Shown: positions 10,905 to 23,345, numbered from the stretch's first letter. The stretch: 64,000 bases of DNA from Ursus arctos (GCF_023065955.2 NW_026622863.1:44374177-44438176); one strand, 5' to 3'. Notes: generated by a model not told the origin, from the letters alone. Translations and numbers: made by a program.

Positions 10905-11170
10905 TCCTTTTTAAAAATTTACTTTTTTATTCAAGTATAATTAATACACAGAGTTCTATTAGTTTCAGGTGTACAGCACCATGATTCACCAATTCTACAC
11001 ATTCCTCAGTGCTAAATCAAGATAAGTATATTTTTAATCCTCTTTATTTATTTCACCCATCCCTCTCCTCCATGCCTCCTTGACCTTCTAAAACGCACAA
11101 TCCACCCCCCAGAGTCACCTCCGTTTAGACTCCTTTATTGTGACAAAATGCATTGTCCGTAATGCTCATG
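10905..11170 (-). mobile_element. L1 3'UTR fragment, antisense
   Basis: ATTAGTTTCAGGTGTACAGC and the following stretch are typical of the reverse of carnivore L1 3'UTRs. Confidence 0.65.
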
Positions 11171-11647
11171 CCCAAGTGAGACAGGGTTTTCAGTTACTTG
11201 CAGCCAAAGCATCCTGGTGACCGGATAACAGGCTTTCTGGCTGGAAATAGAAGCGCGTCCTACCAGAATAGCACTATTCTTTTATGTAAATATTTAGCAG
11301 CTTTTGTGTGTCCCTGTGCTGGTCACTGAGACAATATTGATGAGACCTTGTCTTTGGGGAGCTTCGGAAATTCCTCCTCATTTGCTAAGATTTAACGAGA
11401 TCACCTCTTCCTCTGAGAAGCCTTCACGGGACCCACCAGTAAGTCACTCTTGGCTTTTCTTCCTCCACACTTTGCACACGACACTTACACCGCATGTGTG
11501 GTCTCTTTGTTAATGTGGCCTCTGAGCCCTCAGAGGGCTGGGACAGCGGGCCGCACTGGATTCCAGGATCAAGGCCCAAAGCCTGGACTCTGTAGATGTC
11601 AGGAAAATATGATTAATGAATGAAGGAACGAGCAACAACTATTGTAT

Positions 11648-11846
11648 GGGGCGCCTGGGTGGCTCAGTCGATTGCACGTCTGCCTTTGGCTCAGGTCATG
11701 ATCTCAGGGTCCTGGGATCAATCCCCGAAGTAGGCTCCCTGCTCATTGGGGAGTCTGCTTCTCCCTCTACCTTTCCCCCTGGCTCGTGATCTCTCTCTCT
11801 CACTCACACTCTCTCAAACAAATAATCTTTAAAAAACAAACAAACA
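11648..11846 (+). mobile_element. SINEC, first half of a SINE pair
   Basis: Complete head and body ending in AAAAAACAAACAAACAG. The left flank carries ACAACTATTGT, and the matching right copy lies after the next SINE. Confidence 0.92.
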
Positions 11847-12055
11847 GGGGCGCCTGGGTGGCACAGCGGTTAAGCGTCTGCCTTCGGCTCAGGGCGTGAT
11901 CCAGGCGTTATGGGATCAAGCCCCACATCAGGCTCCTCCACTATGAGCCTGCTTCTTCCTCTCCCATTCCCCCTGCTTGTGTTCCCTCTCTCACTGGCTG
12001 TCTCTATCCCTGTCAAATAAATAAATAAAATCTTTAAAAACAAACAAACAAACAA
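11847..12055 (+). mobile_element. SINEC, second half of a SINE pair
   Basis: Young long-body copy placed directly on the A-rich tail of the preceding SINE. It ends AAACAAACAAACAAAC, followed by ACAACTATTGT. Confidence 0.93.
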
Positions 12056-12162
12056 CTATTGTGAAGTCATCACCCCTGAGCTGGGACATTATCTTGGAGG
12101 ATCCCCAGAAAAGAGTGTCCAATTGCCCTGGGGCTCCAGTCATCATCAAGAAATGTCCTCTT

Positions 12163-12268
12163 GGGGCACCTGGCAGTCTTAGGTGGTATAGCGTGTGGCT
12201 CTTGATCTTGGGGTTGTGGGTTCAAGCCCCACGTTGGGCATAGACCTTGACCTTAATTTTTAAAAATG
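12163..12268 (+). mobile_element. SINEC, short type
   Basis: Head GGGGCACCTGGCAGTCTTAG and B box GGTTCAAGCCCC. Flanking duplication AAATGTCCTCT. Confidence 0.85.
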
Positions 12269-12479
12269 TCCTCTCAAAGTACTTCATCCATTTACTCAAT
12301 AAACATCTACTGAGTACCTACTCTGTGCTAGGCCCTGACCTGCATGACAGTTGGACACAGTGATGACCAAGAGGACCCAGGTCTGGCCCTCACTGAGTTC
12401 AGTCCATCTCAAACTCTCCAGCACTTGGTATTTTCAGTCTTTCTGATTTTAGTCATTCAACTGGGTGAGTAATGGTATC

Positions 12480-13200
12480 TCATGGTGATTTTCTTTTCAT
12501 TTTTTCTCATTGTGATTTTATTTTTATTTGTTTTTTTAATGTGGGGAATTCCTTTTTATTTATTTTTAAAATTTTTTCTACTTTAAAAAAAAATCAATTA
12601 GCCAAGGTATAGTATATCATTAGTTTTAGATCTAATGTTCAGTAATTCATTGGTTCAGTATAATACCCAGTACTCATCATATCATGTGCCCTCTTTAATC
12701 TCATTGTGATTTTAATTTGCATTTCCCTAATGACTAATGATAATGAGCATGATTTCATCTCCTTCTTTGCAACCTACATATTCCCTTTGGGGAACTGTCT
12801 GTTCAACATTTTTGCCCATTTTTACTGGCTTATTTGTCTTACTATTGAGTTGCAAGTTTTAAACAATATATTCTGGATGGAGGCCATTATCAGATCATTG
12901 TTTGTCAAATATTTTCTCCCTGTCTATGGCTTCTCTTTTCATGTCTCAGCCTTGTCTATTTTTCATATATGGTTTTACTGAGATATAATTGACACACAAT
13001 AAACTACCAATAATTATAATGCAAGTTTGCAATTTGATCAATTTTGATTTATGAATACATTTGTGAAACCATCACCACAGTCAAGGTCATAAACATATCC
13101 ACCAGCTCCTAAAGTTTCCTCTGCCACGTTGTAATGCTTCCCTTCTGCCCTTCCTTGTTTATGAAGCACTCCTGAAATAAGTCAGAAAAGGGTCATGTAT
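12480..13200 (-). mobile_element. L1 fragments, antisense
   Basis: Contains the reverse of the carnivore L1 3'UTR (GCCAAGGTATAGTATATCAT at 12602), the ORF2 end (TTTAATTTGCATTTCCCTAA at 12712) and another L1 3' piece from 12970. Heavily decayed. Confidence 0.75.
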
Positions 13201-13451
13201 ACTCTGTGACTTCACCCTGGACATTCTGGAAAAGGCAGAACAATAGGAATGGAAGCCAGATCAAACTGCCAGGGGCATGAGCCAGTTGTCCCGCCCTGGT
13301 CCCAGGAGCCTCTCAGGCTGGGCTGGTCTTGCCTCTGCAGGCAGATGGTGACAAACACAGAAATCATCCGACAGGGTTAATGCCTGTCTCAGAGTCTTTT
13401 TCTCTTATTTTATTAGTTTTCTACTGCTGCCCTAACGAATCACCACAGATT

Positions 13452-13563
13452 TAACAGTCTATTATTATTTTTTAATTTAAGTAGGCTCCATGCCCAATGT
13501 GGGGCTTAAACTCACTTGAAATTAAGAGTCACATGTCCACCGACTGAGCCAGCCAGGTACCCC
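13452..13563 (-). mobile_element. SINEC, short type
   Basis: Antisense copy: AGTAGGCTCCATGCCCAATG through GAGCCAGCCAGGTACCCC. Confidence 0.8.
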
Positions 13564-13586
13564 AAATCTAGCAGTTTATTATTTTG

Positions 13587-13770
13587 TTTTTTTTTTAAGA
13601 TTTTATTTATTTATTTGTGAGAGAGAGAGCACGAGAGTGGGGAGGGTCAGAGGGAGAAGCAGATGCTTTGCTGAGTGGAGAGCCCGATGCGGGGCTTGAT
13701 CCCAGGACTCTGGGATCATGACCCAAGCCGAAGCTTGATGCCTAACCATCTGAGCCACCCAAGCATTCCA
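13587..13770 (-). mobile_element. SINEC
   Basis: Antisense copy: AAGATTTTATTTATTTATTT, GA-rich body, and end TGAGCCACCCAAGCATTCC. Confidence 0.9.
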
Positions 13771-14010
13771 GGTCTAGCAGTTTAAACAGCATGTTTCTGG
13801 ATAACTCAGAATCATCTCTCTATCTTGTCTGAAACCTCAGTGGCATCCACACAGTCCCTTTTGCCATGTAACGTGCTTCCATCACTTCTGTTTTTCTCAT
13901 CCACCCAACAACTTCTCAGGACCTGCTTCATCTTCCAGACAACCTAGAAACTGACCTCAGCCCCTCCAGGAATCAGGACATGGATATTAGAGGGAGAACA
14001 TTCTTCCTAG

Positions 14011-15560
14011 CAAACTTATTACAGAGTTGCTAATGTTCTTTATATATTCTGGATTCGAGTCTTTTATAATGATATGTGTTTCATAAATATTTTCCCCTAG
14101 TCTGTGGCTTGTCTCTCGATTTCCTTTTTTTTTTTTTTTAAGATTTATTTATTTATTTTAGAGGTGGGCGAGGGGCAGAGGGAGAGGGAGAAAGAGTCTT
14201 AAGCAGACCCCACGCTAAGCGCCAAGTACAATGCAGGACTCAATCTCATGACCCCTGAGATCAGGACCTGAGCTGAAACCAAGAGTCCACCGCTAAACTG
14301 ACTGTTCCACCCAGGCACCCCATTGTCTTTTGATTTTCTTAACAGTGTCTTTCAAGAGAGGAAGTTTGTAATTTCAATGAAGTTCAAGTTATCAATATTT
14401 TCTTCTATAGTTGTGCCCTTTGTGTACCATCTAAGAAATTCCTGCTTAACCCGAAATCACAAGGATTTTTTTTTCCTAGAAGCTTACATTGAATTCTATG
14501 ATTCCTTTTGAGTTAATTTTTGCTTATGGAGTGACATAGGCCATGGGCGGTTGGCTGTATTAGTTTGTTTACATGTGGATGCTCAGTTAGTTCACCTTTC
14601 TTTTCTACCCCATTTCCTTGGCACCTTCTGCAAAAGTCAATTGACCACACATGTGTGAGTCTCTGGACTCTGTCCTGTTCCCTTGGTATACCTATCACCT
14701 ATCCGTCGCCAATACTATACTACTGTTTTGATGTCACTAGCTTTATTTTAAGTCTGGAAATCAGATGGTGCGGGTCTTCCCATTTTTGTCTTTTCAAAAT
14801 TGTTTCCTTTGCCTTTCCATATAAATTTAGGTATTTGCCTATCAGTTTCTTAAATTAAAAAAAAAAGTCTCCTGTGATTTTGATTTGGATTTCATGGAAT
14901 CTGTAGGTCCATTGAGAAAAAATTGACAGCTTATCAATTTTGAGTCTTCCAACCCATGAAAATGATATATCTCTCTATTTTCTTTGGTTTTTCCCATTGA
15001 TATTAGTTTTCAGCATACAAATCTTGCACGTATTTTGTTACATTTATTCCCAAGTATTTCATATTTTTTATGTTAGTCTAAGTATCACTTGTAAATTTTC
15101 AGTGTCTAATTGTTCACTGATAGCATATAGAATTACAGGTTACTTTTGAATAGTGACCTTGTTTCCTGTGACATTATTAAACTTACCAATTCTAATAGTT
15201 GGGTGTTTTGGGGGTTTTTTTGTAGATCCTTCAGGAGTTTCAACGTAGACAAGCATGTTATCTGTGCTTAAAGACAATTTTATTTCTTCCTTTCCAATAT
15301 GTATGCTTTTTATTTCTTTTCTTGCCTTTCTGTACTGACTAGAACCTTCAGCAAAATATTGAATAGGATGGTGAAAGTGAACATTCTTGCTTCATTCCCA
15401 GTCTTATGGGAAAATATTCAACCCTCCACTATTAAGTATGATACTAACTTTCCTTTATCGCTTTTCTCTTCCTTGGATGTGAAAATTATGCTTGGAGTTA
15501 TGACAGTCCTTTTTCTACTAATGAGAGAAAGGCTAAGAAAATCTGTTTTGGTATCATTGA
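14011..15560 (-). mobile_element. L1 ORF2 3' region, antisense
   Basis: TTTATATATTCTGGATTCGA, CTTCCAACCCATGAAAATGA and CATTTATTCCCAAGTATTTC are landmarks of reversed L1 ORF2. It is interrupted by a SINE. Short open frames inside it are L1 debris. Confidence 0.8.
14129..14321 (-). mobile_element. SINEC
   Basis: Antisense copy beginning AAGATTTATTTATTTATTTT and ending GTTCCACCCAGGCACCCC. Confidence 0.9.
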
Positions 15561-15915
15561 GCCACTGAACTAAAGTAGTCATCTCCAAATTTGGTGTTAT
15601 GTGAGAAAAAAAATCCCTATTTTGGAATATTCTGTTTCTTGCAGCCAAAGGTATTCCCAAAGTGATATAGTCAGTAGTTGTCTAGGATAGGTGGAGGACA
15701 TTAACTCATAGCTAGATAATTTGGGGTTGACCAGATGTCCAAAATCCAATGGCTATTTCAAATTCTCAAGTCTTCTGACACCATTAGGCTCTTAATATGA
15801 TTGGGGGACAAAAATAAAAAATGTTACCAACTTATTCTGGCTACATGTGGATTGTTTTCTCTGAGGAAACTCTAGGGTTGACTGACATGCCCCACCCTTC
15901 CCAGTATCAGAAAAG
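15561..15915. other. Gene-free stretch, no feature recognised
   Basis: AT-rich old sequence between an L1 and a SINE. It probably contains repeat remains too decayed to name. Confidence 0.3.
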
Positions 15916-16110
15916 GCAGAACAGGGTGCCTGGGTGGTGCAGTTGGTTAAGCGTCCAGTTCTTGGTTTCAGATCAGGTCATGATCTCAGGGTCCTGAGAT
16001 TGAGCCCCACATCGGGCTCTGTGCTCAGCATGGAGTCGGCCTGAGAATCTCTCTCCCTCTGCCCCTCCTGCTTGTGCTCTCTCTCTCTTTCTCAAATAAA
16101 TAAATAAATT
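15916..16110 (+). mobile_element. SINEC with a GGAA tail
   Basis: Complete copy whose AAATAAATAAATAAATT tail passes directly into a GGAA microsatellite. Confidence 0.92.
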
Positions 16111-16153
16111 GGAAGGAAGGAAGGAAGGAAGGAAGGAAGGAAGGAAGGAAGGG
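16110..16153 (+). repeat. (GGAA)n microsatellite
   Basis: About eleven GGAA units at the SINE tail. Confidence 0.97.
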
Positions 16154-18030
16154 GGAAAAGGCAGGACAGGCCATGAGAGCAATCACGCATTTCTGTCTTC
16201 TCATCTACCTGACAACGGGCTACCTCTTCCGATTGACCTGGATTTGCACAAATTCACCCCAGCCTCTGAATCTCCTACATTCACCCCAGTCCCTTTCTCA
16301 ACCCCTGCGATCTGGCACCCAGCCTCACCAGCCAACCATGGCTGCCAGTGGTAAAGTTTGGGGAGCCTTATATTTGATAGGATGACAGATAATAGGTCAA
16401 GTGGCATCGTTTCCAATCTCCTTCTATTGTGTCATCCTGAATAATAGTAGCTGGAATGCTAAAAAAATTTTCCTAACTCCCTTTCAGTTAGTTCTGGATG
16501 CGGGTGAAGGTCTGACAACTAGGTGCATTCTCAGAAATTTGAAAAGGAGAAGTGGAGTGTAAGCCTCCTTTCCACGGTTTTGATTTTGTTCTACAGAAGC
16601 ATCCCGAGTTTCAAGATTCACAGATGTCAAGAAGCAGTGGGACAACTTCATAATCACTGAGTGCCAGCCACAGGGCACGTTCTTGAAGTCAACAGTTCTA
16701 GCGATTACCTCACAATCCCTCATCTTCTTTTAACTGGGGCAGTGTTACTCATCAGGGTTCAGTCAGGAAAATAGAACCATTCTAGGTATTTCAAGTAACA
16801 GGGTTGAAATTCAGAGATCTGGTTGCACAGGTGTTTGGAAGGCTGACTGAGGAAAAAAAAAAAAAAGGAACATCAGAGTAACCCAACCCAAGTATCAACA
16901 ATGGAATAAACCAGCTATTACCTCTAGGATTGAAGGAACAAAGACAGATGGTGCTCCCAGAATCCAGGATCTTTGTAATAAGGCCCCACTGGATGGGTTC
17001 TCAGACTATCAGGATCTGGTGCTGGAACCTCCAAACCTCCATGGAGGCACCATGGCCACTCATGCTCCAACTTCTGAAGGGAGCTCCCTGCAGCAGGTGC
17101 CCAGGCTCTGAGTAGAGAACTGTGAAGCTGGTTCTCTGACTTCCAAAGGTATGTTCCCTGAAGTTGGTTCTTTGACCATCCATGGCACATGGCATATTGG
17201 ACTACTGGTGTGTTTTACGGGCTACAGAGAAGCTAGTACTGGGAATACTGCAGTATTCCAGTTGGAACTAGAGCTGTCTATTGTGTAGTGAATGTGATGA
17301 TAAATGACCCAGAACCTCATTCAAGAATGAAGAACTTACTTCTCCAGGTACCAGGAGGGCTTAGCTGGTGTCTTTGGGAATTGCCTGAGTTGAAGAAAAC
17401 TGCTTTACCTAAATTCACACCTCCTTCCAGGGAGAGCCTGCATCCAACGACTGATCAGTGTGGAGGTCTAAAGACCCAGACCGCTCATCCAAACTCAGGA
17501 CAATTCTGAAAGACCATCCAGAGCTCCCACAGGTTGGGGGGCGGTGTTTGTTGGGAATATATCACAGCTCCACTTCCCCCCTGCCCAATCCTGCTATATT
17601 CCCCTCCCTTTCACAGGTATTGCTCCTGGGAGCGCCCCCTGGTTTTCTTTCTAGGAACCCCAGCTACTGGAAGGATGCTGATCTGAGCAAGAAAAAAGTT
17701 CCTGCTCCCTTCTTCTATCATTGGCAGAACTTAATGAGAAGATGGCAAAGAGTCCAGGAAAATGCATTGTGTAGGTTTTCTGCCCCATAATCACAGAGCA
17801 TGGAGTACACTTGGAGTAGAGACAAATGGATTCGGGGCTGAGACTCTAGATGAACAATCAGTCCTCCCAATTTGCTCCTGAATTCAATAGTCCCACAGTC
17901 GTCTCCTGAATTTCCTGGTAGTGGAGAAATAGCAGCCCTCTGGTGGGCAAGCTCTGCAGCATTTGTCGGAAGGTCATTCCTGGGCGCCAAGCCTATAGCT
18001 TTCTCCTTCGAGCCTTTGAGTGATTTTATA
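16154..18030. other. Gene-free stretch with old repeat remains
   Basis: Starts unique. From about 16.75 kb (GGGTTCAGTCAGGAAAATAG) it resembles an ancient LTR-like repeat. No exon structure is seen. A CTCF-like site lies at 17631. Confidence 0.35.
17631..17645 (-). promoter_or_regulatory. CTCF-like motif in the IFNL spacer
   Basis: The minus strand reads AAACCAGGGGGCGCT, with the central CTCF core ACCAGGGGGCGC intact. It lies in unique or ancient sequence, not in a SINE. Confidence 0.4.
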
Positions 18031-18034
18031 AGTG

Positions 18035-18530
18035 TATTAGTCAGGGTTCTCCAGAGAAACAGAACCCCTAGGTGATCTATAGAGATAGATATAGATATAA
18101 ATATAATTATGTATTTTATTTTGATATATTTTTATGTCACAATATAAAATAGAGAGAGAGAGAGAGAGATTTATTTTAAGGGATCGGCTCACGCGATTAT
18201 GGAAATTGGCAAATCCAAAATCTGCAGGGTGAACTGGAAAACTGGCTACCCTGGGAAGAGACAAGGTTGCAGTTCAAGTCCAAAAACTATCCGCTGGGAA
18301 ATTTTTCTCTTGCTCAGGCGAGGTCAGTCTTTTGTTCTATTCAGGCCTTTGATTGAATGAGGCCCACCCACGTTATGCAGAACAATCTGCTTTACTCAAA
18401 AGTCCATGGATTTAAATGTTAATATCATCCAAAAAAACACCCTCACAGAAACATCCAGAATCACGTTTGGCCAAATGTCTGGGCACCATGGCCCAGCCAA
18501 GCTGACACATAAAATTAACCATCACAGTAA
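18035..18530 (-). mobile_element. Ancient repeat, antisense copy (family not assigned)
   Basis: GTCAGGGTTCTCCAGAGAAA to GACACATAAAATTAACCATC is a well-known mammalian repeat with an internal GA/TA microsatellite. A sense copy of the same family lies at 22742-23130. Confidence 0.7.
18148..18170 (+). repeat. (GA)n microsatellite
   Basis: Short AG run inside the ancient repeat. Confidence 0.9.
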
Positions 18531-18689
18531 GTGCCTAAATCTTACTATGAACCCCCTTTTGTTTAGAATAGCGAGAGCGGTTTATTCCTCCTACAAATGT
18601 ACCCTGGCTGATACAAATATCGGTCTTTTTGCAAGATAGCTGCTAGCCACTTCAAAGTCTTTCGCTTTGCAGAGTCTCTTTATGGAAGT

Positions 18690-18960
18690 TGAAGAGAGTC
18701 AGGAAGATAACCTGGGGTGAGGTCACTTGGATTCAGGCCCCGGATCTGCCACGTACCAGGTAGATGTGACTTTGATCAAATCATCGCCCCTCTCTGTACC
18801 TCACTTTCCTCTGAAATAAAATAGATAAAAATAGTGTCTAGCTCATAAGGTTATTGCAAATATAAGTATTTAATATCTATAAAACACTGAGAATAACTCT
18901 TGGCTCAGCATCAGTGTTCAGGAAACGTTCATCATCATCACCCTCGTCGCTTATGAGGAT
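18690..18960 (+). mobile_element. MIR
   Basis: GTCACTTGGATTCAGGCCC, then CTCTGTACCTCACTTTCC and TAAGGTTATTGCAAATATAA follow the MIR order. Confidence 0.75.
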
Positions 18961-20040
18961 GGCCCCAGAGCTCCGTCGCCCACTTAAGCTTAATGATTTC
19001 CCCAAACACTAGGATATAGGGACTCTTGGCCAGTCTTTCCGAGGAATTCTGAGTTCAGGGGAGGGCAAATAGGAATAAGGAAGGGAGGAAGGGAACAGAG
19101 ACAGACAAAGAGATTTAGGTTGTGGAGGAATCGAGCTACAAAACCAATTCAAGAAAAAAAAAAACAAGAGAAATTTATTTCTACATGGTTGTCAAAGAAC
19201 ACCAGAGAGCTGAAAATTTTTCTAGCCGTGAAAATCTGGGTTGTTTATATTCGAACCATAACTGATATTTCAAAATCTTCAAGAAATTTTGGAACCACCA
19301 ATGGAGTAATTCATTCACATAAGGAACATCAATCAATTTTCATTCTTTGGGTGAAAAGATTTTGAGGAAAGAGATATTCACACAGTCTCCAGTATCATCC
19401 CACAGATGACTTATTAATTAGAAGGAAGGAAAGAAGTCTTTGTAAGAGCAAAATCTGGCAGTCTTCTCCTTAACCCAGCCGTCGAGAAGGAGACAAACTG
19501 AAATCACATTCCTCGTGATGCAGCGCACTGAGGACGCAGCGCCCTCTCTGAATTATTCTTGCCAAAAACGTCGACCCTGAATTTAAATCATGAAGAAACA
19601 ATCAGACAAATCCAAGCCAAAATTTTCTATACAACAGCCAGCTTTGGACTTTTCAAAAACATCAATGTCATAAGAGAATAAAACAAAACAGAAAGACTGT
19701 GGACCGGCTCCAGATCAAAGGACAGAAAGAGATGTGTCATCGACATCTAAACTCAATGCAAGGTCCTTGATTGGACTGGATCCTGGATTCGAAACTATAT
19801 TATTTTTAAAGAACAAAGATATTATTGGTATCACTGGATAAATTTGCACATGGAGTGCATACCGAATAATATAGTGTTGATCCTCTTACCATAATGTTAA
19901 AGTTTTGGAGCATTGTGATTCATGTCAGAGAATGTCCTTGTTTTGAGCAGATTCATAGGAAATATTTAGGTGTAAAGTACTGTGATATCTGCAATTACTT
20001 TCAAGTGGAAGAGAGAGACAAAGGGAGGTAAAATGGTTGG
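18961..20040. other. Gene-free stretch, no feature recognised
   Basis: AT-rich sequence. An 81-codon open frame at 19120-19365 has no exon signals and no protein I recognise. Probably decayed transposon. Confidence 0.3.
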
Positions 20041-20218
20041 GTTATTTATTTATTTATTTATCAGAGAGAGAGAGCACAAACAGGGCGAGCAGCAGGCAGA
20101 GGGAGAAGCAGGCTCCCTGCCATAGAAGGAGCCCTATGCGGGATTGATCCCAGGACCCCGAGATTGTGACTTGAGCAGAAGGCAGATACTTACCCCACTG
20201 AGCCACCCAGGCACCCCA
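20041..20218 (-). mobile_element. SINEC
   Basis: Antisense copy starting TTATTTATTTATTTATTTAT. Flanking duplication AGGGAGGTAAA. Confidence 0.92.
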
Positions 20219-20350
20219 GGGAGGTAAAGTCTTTAAAATCTTAACACTGGTGAATCTAGGGGAAGGGCTTAGGAACATCATTGTACTATTACCACTTTTC
20301 TTTAAGAGTGCAAAATTTTAAAATAAAATATTAGAGGCAAATCAATAAGT

Positions 20351-20572
20351 ATTTTTTAATTTTTTTAAAGATTTTATTTTATTTATTTATTTATTTATTT
20401 ATTTGACAGAGAGACAGACAGACAGCGAAAAAAGGAACACAGGCAGGGGGAGTGGGAGAGGAAGAAGCAGGCTCCCAGTGGAGAAGCCCGATGCAGGGCT
20501 CTATTCCAAGACTCTGGGATCACACCCTGAGCTGAAGGCAGATGCTTAACGACAGAGCCACCCTGGTGCCCC
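20351..20572 (-). mobile_element. SINEC, long tail
   Basis: Antisense copy with a (TTTA)n tail, flanked by TAAGTATTT on both sides. Confidence 0.92.
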
Positions 20573-20639
20573 TAAGTATTTCTTTTTAAAACTTCTACCA
20601 TGTTTCAAACAATTATAACTTTTTTTCTGCTACTTAGGG

Positions 20640-20790
20640 TCTTAGGCAGAGGTCCATTCGTTCAGCAGTTACTGAGCGCCTACTGTGTACCAGGCATTAC
20701 TTTAGGCACTGGGTAAGCAGTAGTGAACAAAACACAGAAATCCTTGCTTTCCTAGAACTGACATTCTAGTGGGAAGTGCATCTCAACCTG
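20640..20790 (-). mobile_element. L2 fragment
   Basis: GAGCGCCTACTGTGTACCAG then GTGAACAAAACACAGAAATC is the typical L2 3' end sequence. Confidence 0.65.
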
Positions 20791-20799
20791 CCATTTTGG

Positions 20800-21370
20800 C
20801 TACTCACACTGGCACCCTCAACCATCCGGCCAGTGGTGTGTGGCAAAGAATGCTGGTGGCCCAGGCTGTATCCATTCTCCACTTATTTAGTAACAACACT
20901 GATTTAATTGCAGGTGGCAGTGTGCGCAGCTAAAAGATACTTACCAGCCTTCCTTGCAGCTAGCATAGCTAAGACAAAAAAAAACCTCCACTCATTGGGT
21001 GGGACTTCCATGAAAGTTTCTTGAGGGGCCTAGGCAGCTGGCAGGTGCTCTTCATGCCCTTTACTCCTCCCGTGTCATTGTTGCTTTGAATATGCCCTGG
21101 GCTCCAGTAGCCGCAGTGAACCAAGGGATGACCTGTAAATGGAATCCATGTGCTGAGCCTGGCCGAGCAGGAGGCTGAAGGCACTGCATCCCTAATGACC
21201 TGGTGGAGCTGAATTACTAGCCCCGCCTCTGGATTTGTCTCACGTGGGGGAGCAACAGACCTCTGTCTTGCAGGTGGTCTCCATTCTAATAGTCAGATAC
21301 AATTCGCAGTTGACCCAAGAGCACTCACGGACGCTGACACGCCAGCCAGAGGGGATGGGGCCGGCATGGT
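20800..21370. other. Gene-free stretch, no feature recognised
   Basis: Mixed-composition sequence with no exon signals; probably remains of old repeats. Confidence 0.3.
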
Positions 21371-21374
21371 GGTG

Positions 21375-21580
21375 GCGTTGTTTATTAAGTGCTGTCTACC
21401 AGCCAGGCATTGACTGAAGTAATTTGCATGCATTAGCTTATCTATTCCCCACAACAACCCTGTGAAATGGATGAACATTAACCCATTTTACAGGTGAGGA
21501 CACTGAGGCACAGAGCAGTTGAAACACTTGGCCAAGGTCACATGGCTAACAGGTAGTGGAGCCAGGCTATGAACGAGGCC
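21375..21580 (-). mobile_element. MIR or MIR-like
   Basis: CATTTTACAGGTGAGGACAC then CTTGGCCAAGGTCACATGGC is the reverse of the MIR core. Confidence 0.75.
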
Positions 21581-22192
21581 ATTTGGAGCCTCAGCTCTTT
21601 CTCTTAGAGCAAACTGTTCTGCCCCATAGACAAGGGGGAGCCCCGGGGCAGGGCAGTGGACTGACCCAAGCAGCAAACCGCACCACTCCGAAGAGCCTAT
21701 AAGGTCTCCTCCCACACTGACAGTGACTTGGCCACATGACGGGCTTTGGCCATGGCGCATTAACACAAAAGCTTGCTAAGTGTTTGTGTATTGGAAATAC
21801 TCCTGCCACCTTGCCAGGAAGCCCAGTCTGGACTACTGAATGGTGAAAGACCCCTGTGAAAGGAAGACCCACCCACCCAGGTGAGCATCCCAGCTGACCC
21901 CAGCACCCAGCCCACCAGCTGACGACAGCCTTGTGAGTACAGGAGAAAAACTGCTCAGCCGACTCTTAGAATCTTGAGAAATAGTAAGTCACTGTTGTTT
22001 TTATCCACCAAGTGTTGGGGTCATTTGTCATGTATCACTAGATTACCGAAACAGGCAGACAGAGACATAGGAAGGGACCTGAGGAAATGTACAGGGAAGA
22101 GGCAATTAAACTCAGCAACTATTTATTAAAGCGCTAGGTCCTGTAGGTCCCAAGGGAAGCTAAGGAGAGGGAAGAATGAAATCAGAGGGTCA
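21581..22192. other. Gene-free stretch, no feature recognised
   Basis: No exon or repeat boundary could be placed with confidence. Confidence 0.25.
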
Positions 22193-22379
22193 GGGGTGCC
22201 TGGGTGGCTTAACTGGTTAAGTGTCTGCCTTTGGCTCAGGTCATGATCTCGGGGTTCTGGGATTGAGCCCCGCTTCAGGCTCCTGCTCAGTGGGGAGCTT
22301 GCTGCTCCCTCTCTCTCTCCCCCTGCTTGTGTGCACACTCGCTCTCTCTCTCAAATAAATAAATAAAATCTTAAAAAAA
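22193..22379 (+). mobile_element. SINEC
   Basis: Complete copy. Flanking duplication GAAATCAGAG. Confidence 0.93.
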
Positions 22380-22741
22380 GAAATCAGAGAGGATCAGACA
22401 GTCCCTGCCCTCAAGGAGCTGACCTTTGCTGGCCCTAGAAGATTCCTGCACAAGGGAGGCAGTGTAAACTGGTTAGTGAGCTCAGGAGCCTGCCGGTGTG
22501 GGTGTGGATCTTGCCATCACCTCTTCCTAGTTGCATGAGCTTGGCAAGTTATTTCACTTCACTGGACATCATCCATTCATCCACAAATACCTGTTATTAA
22601 ATCCTGGAAAACGCAAGCTAACCTATAATGACAGAAAGCAGATCTCTTGATGCCCGGGGAAGGGAGTGGACGGGTGTATACGGATGCCAAGATGCATCAA
22701 TACATTTTAAATGTGTACAGTTCACTGTATGTAAATTATAC

Positions 22742-23057
22742 CTGGATATGATGTTTACTTCTATGTGTCAACTTGGCTAGACTATACTTCCAGTTATTCA
22801 ATTAAGCGCTAATGTAGATGTTTCTGTGAAGCTATTTTGTAGATGTGGTTAAAGTCTGCAAACAGTTAACCTAGGAGATTATGCTCAATGATCTGAGTGG
22901 GCCTCATCTGATCAGTTGAAAGGCTTTAAGAGCAAAACTAAGTGGTGGGGGATGGGATTCTTCCCTGCAGGAAAAAGAAATTCTGTCTGTGGACTGCAGC
23001 ATCATCTCCTGCATGAGCCAATTATTTGGAATACAATGATCTACATGAGAGATAGGT

Positions 23058-23088
<31 letters not shown>

Positions 23089-23130
23089 GGAGATTCTAGT
23101 GATTCTGCTCTGGTAGAACTTTGCCTGATA
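22742..23130 (+). mobile_element. Ancient repeat, sense copy, with (GA)n
   Basis: ATGTGTCAACTTGGCTAGAC to GTGGGCCTCATCTGATCAGT is the same family as the inverted copy at 18035-18530. It contains a (GA)n run at 23054-23091. Confidence 0.7.
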
Positions 23131-23243
23131 CACTTAATAAAAGTGTGGGGGAAAGTTTAAGAAATCTACATAAAGGTAGAAAAAAATAGCTACCAGTCTC
23201 TGTTGAAATACAATGAGAAATCGTGATTAAAAATGGCAGGCGT

Positions 23244-23345
23244 TGGGGCACCTGGATGGCTCAGTCGGTTGGGCATCGGACTCTTGATTTTGGCTCAGGT
23301 CATGGTCTCAGGGTTGTGAGATGGAGCCCAATTCAGGGCTCGATG
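23244..23345 (+). mobile_element. SINEC, 3'-truncated
   Basis: The head GGGGCACCTGGATGGCTCAG runs only to GGGCTCGA; the CT-rich body and tail are missing. Confidence 0.85.

Larger units (their letters stand above)
13405..14010 (-). mobile_element. Ancient medium-copy repeat split by two SINEs
   Basis: Starts TATTAGTTTTCTACTGCTGC, a common ancient mammalian repeat motif. The phrase AGCAGTTTA is repeated at the SINE boundaries. Family not assigned. Confidence 0.45.
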
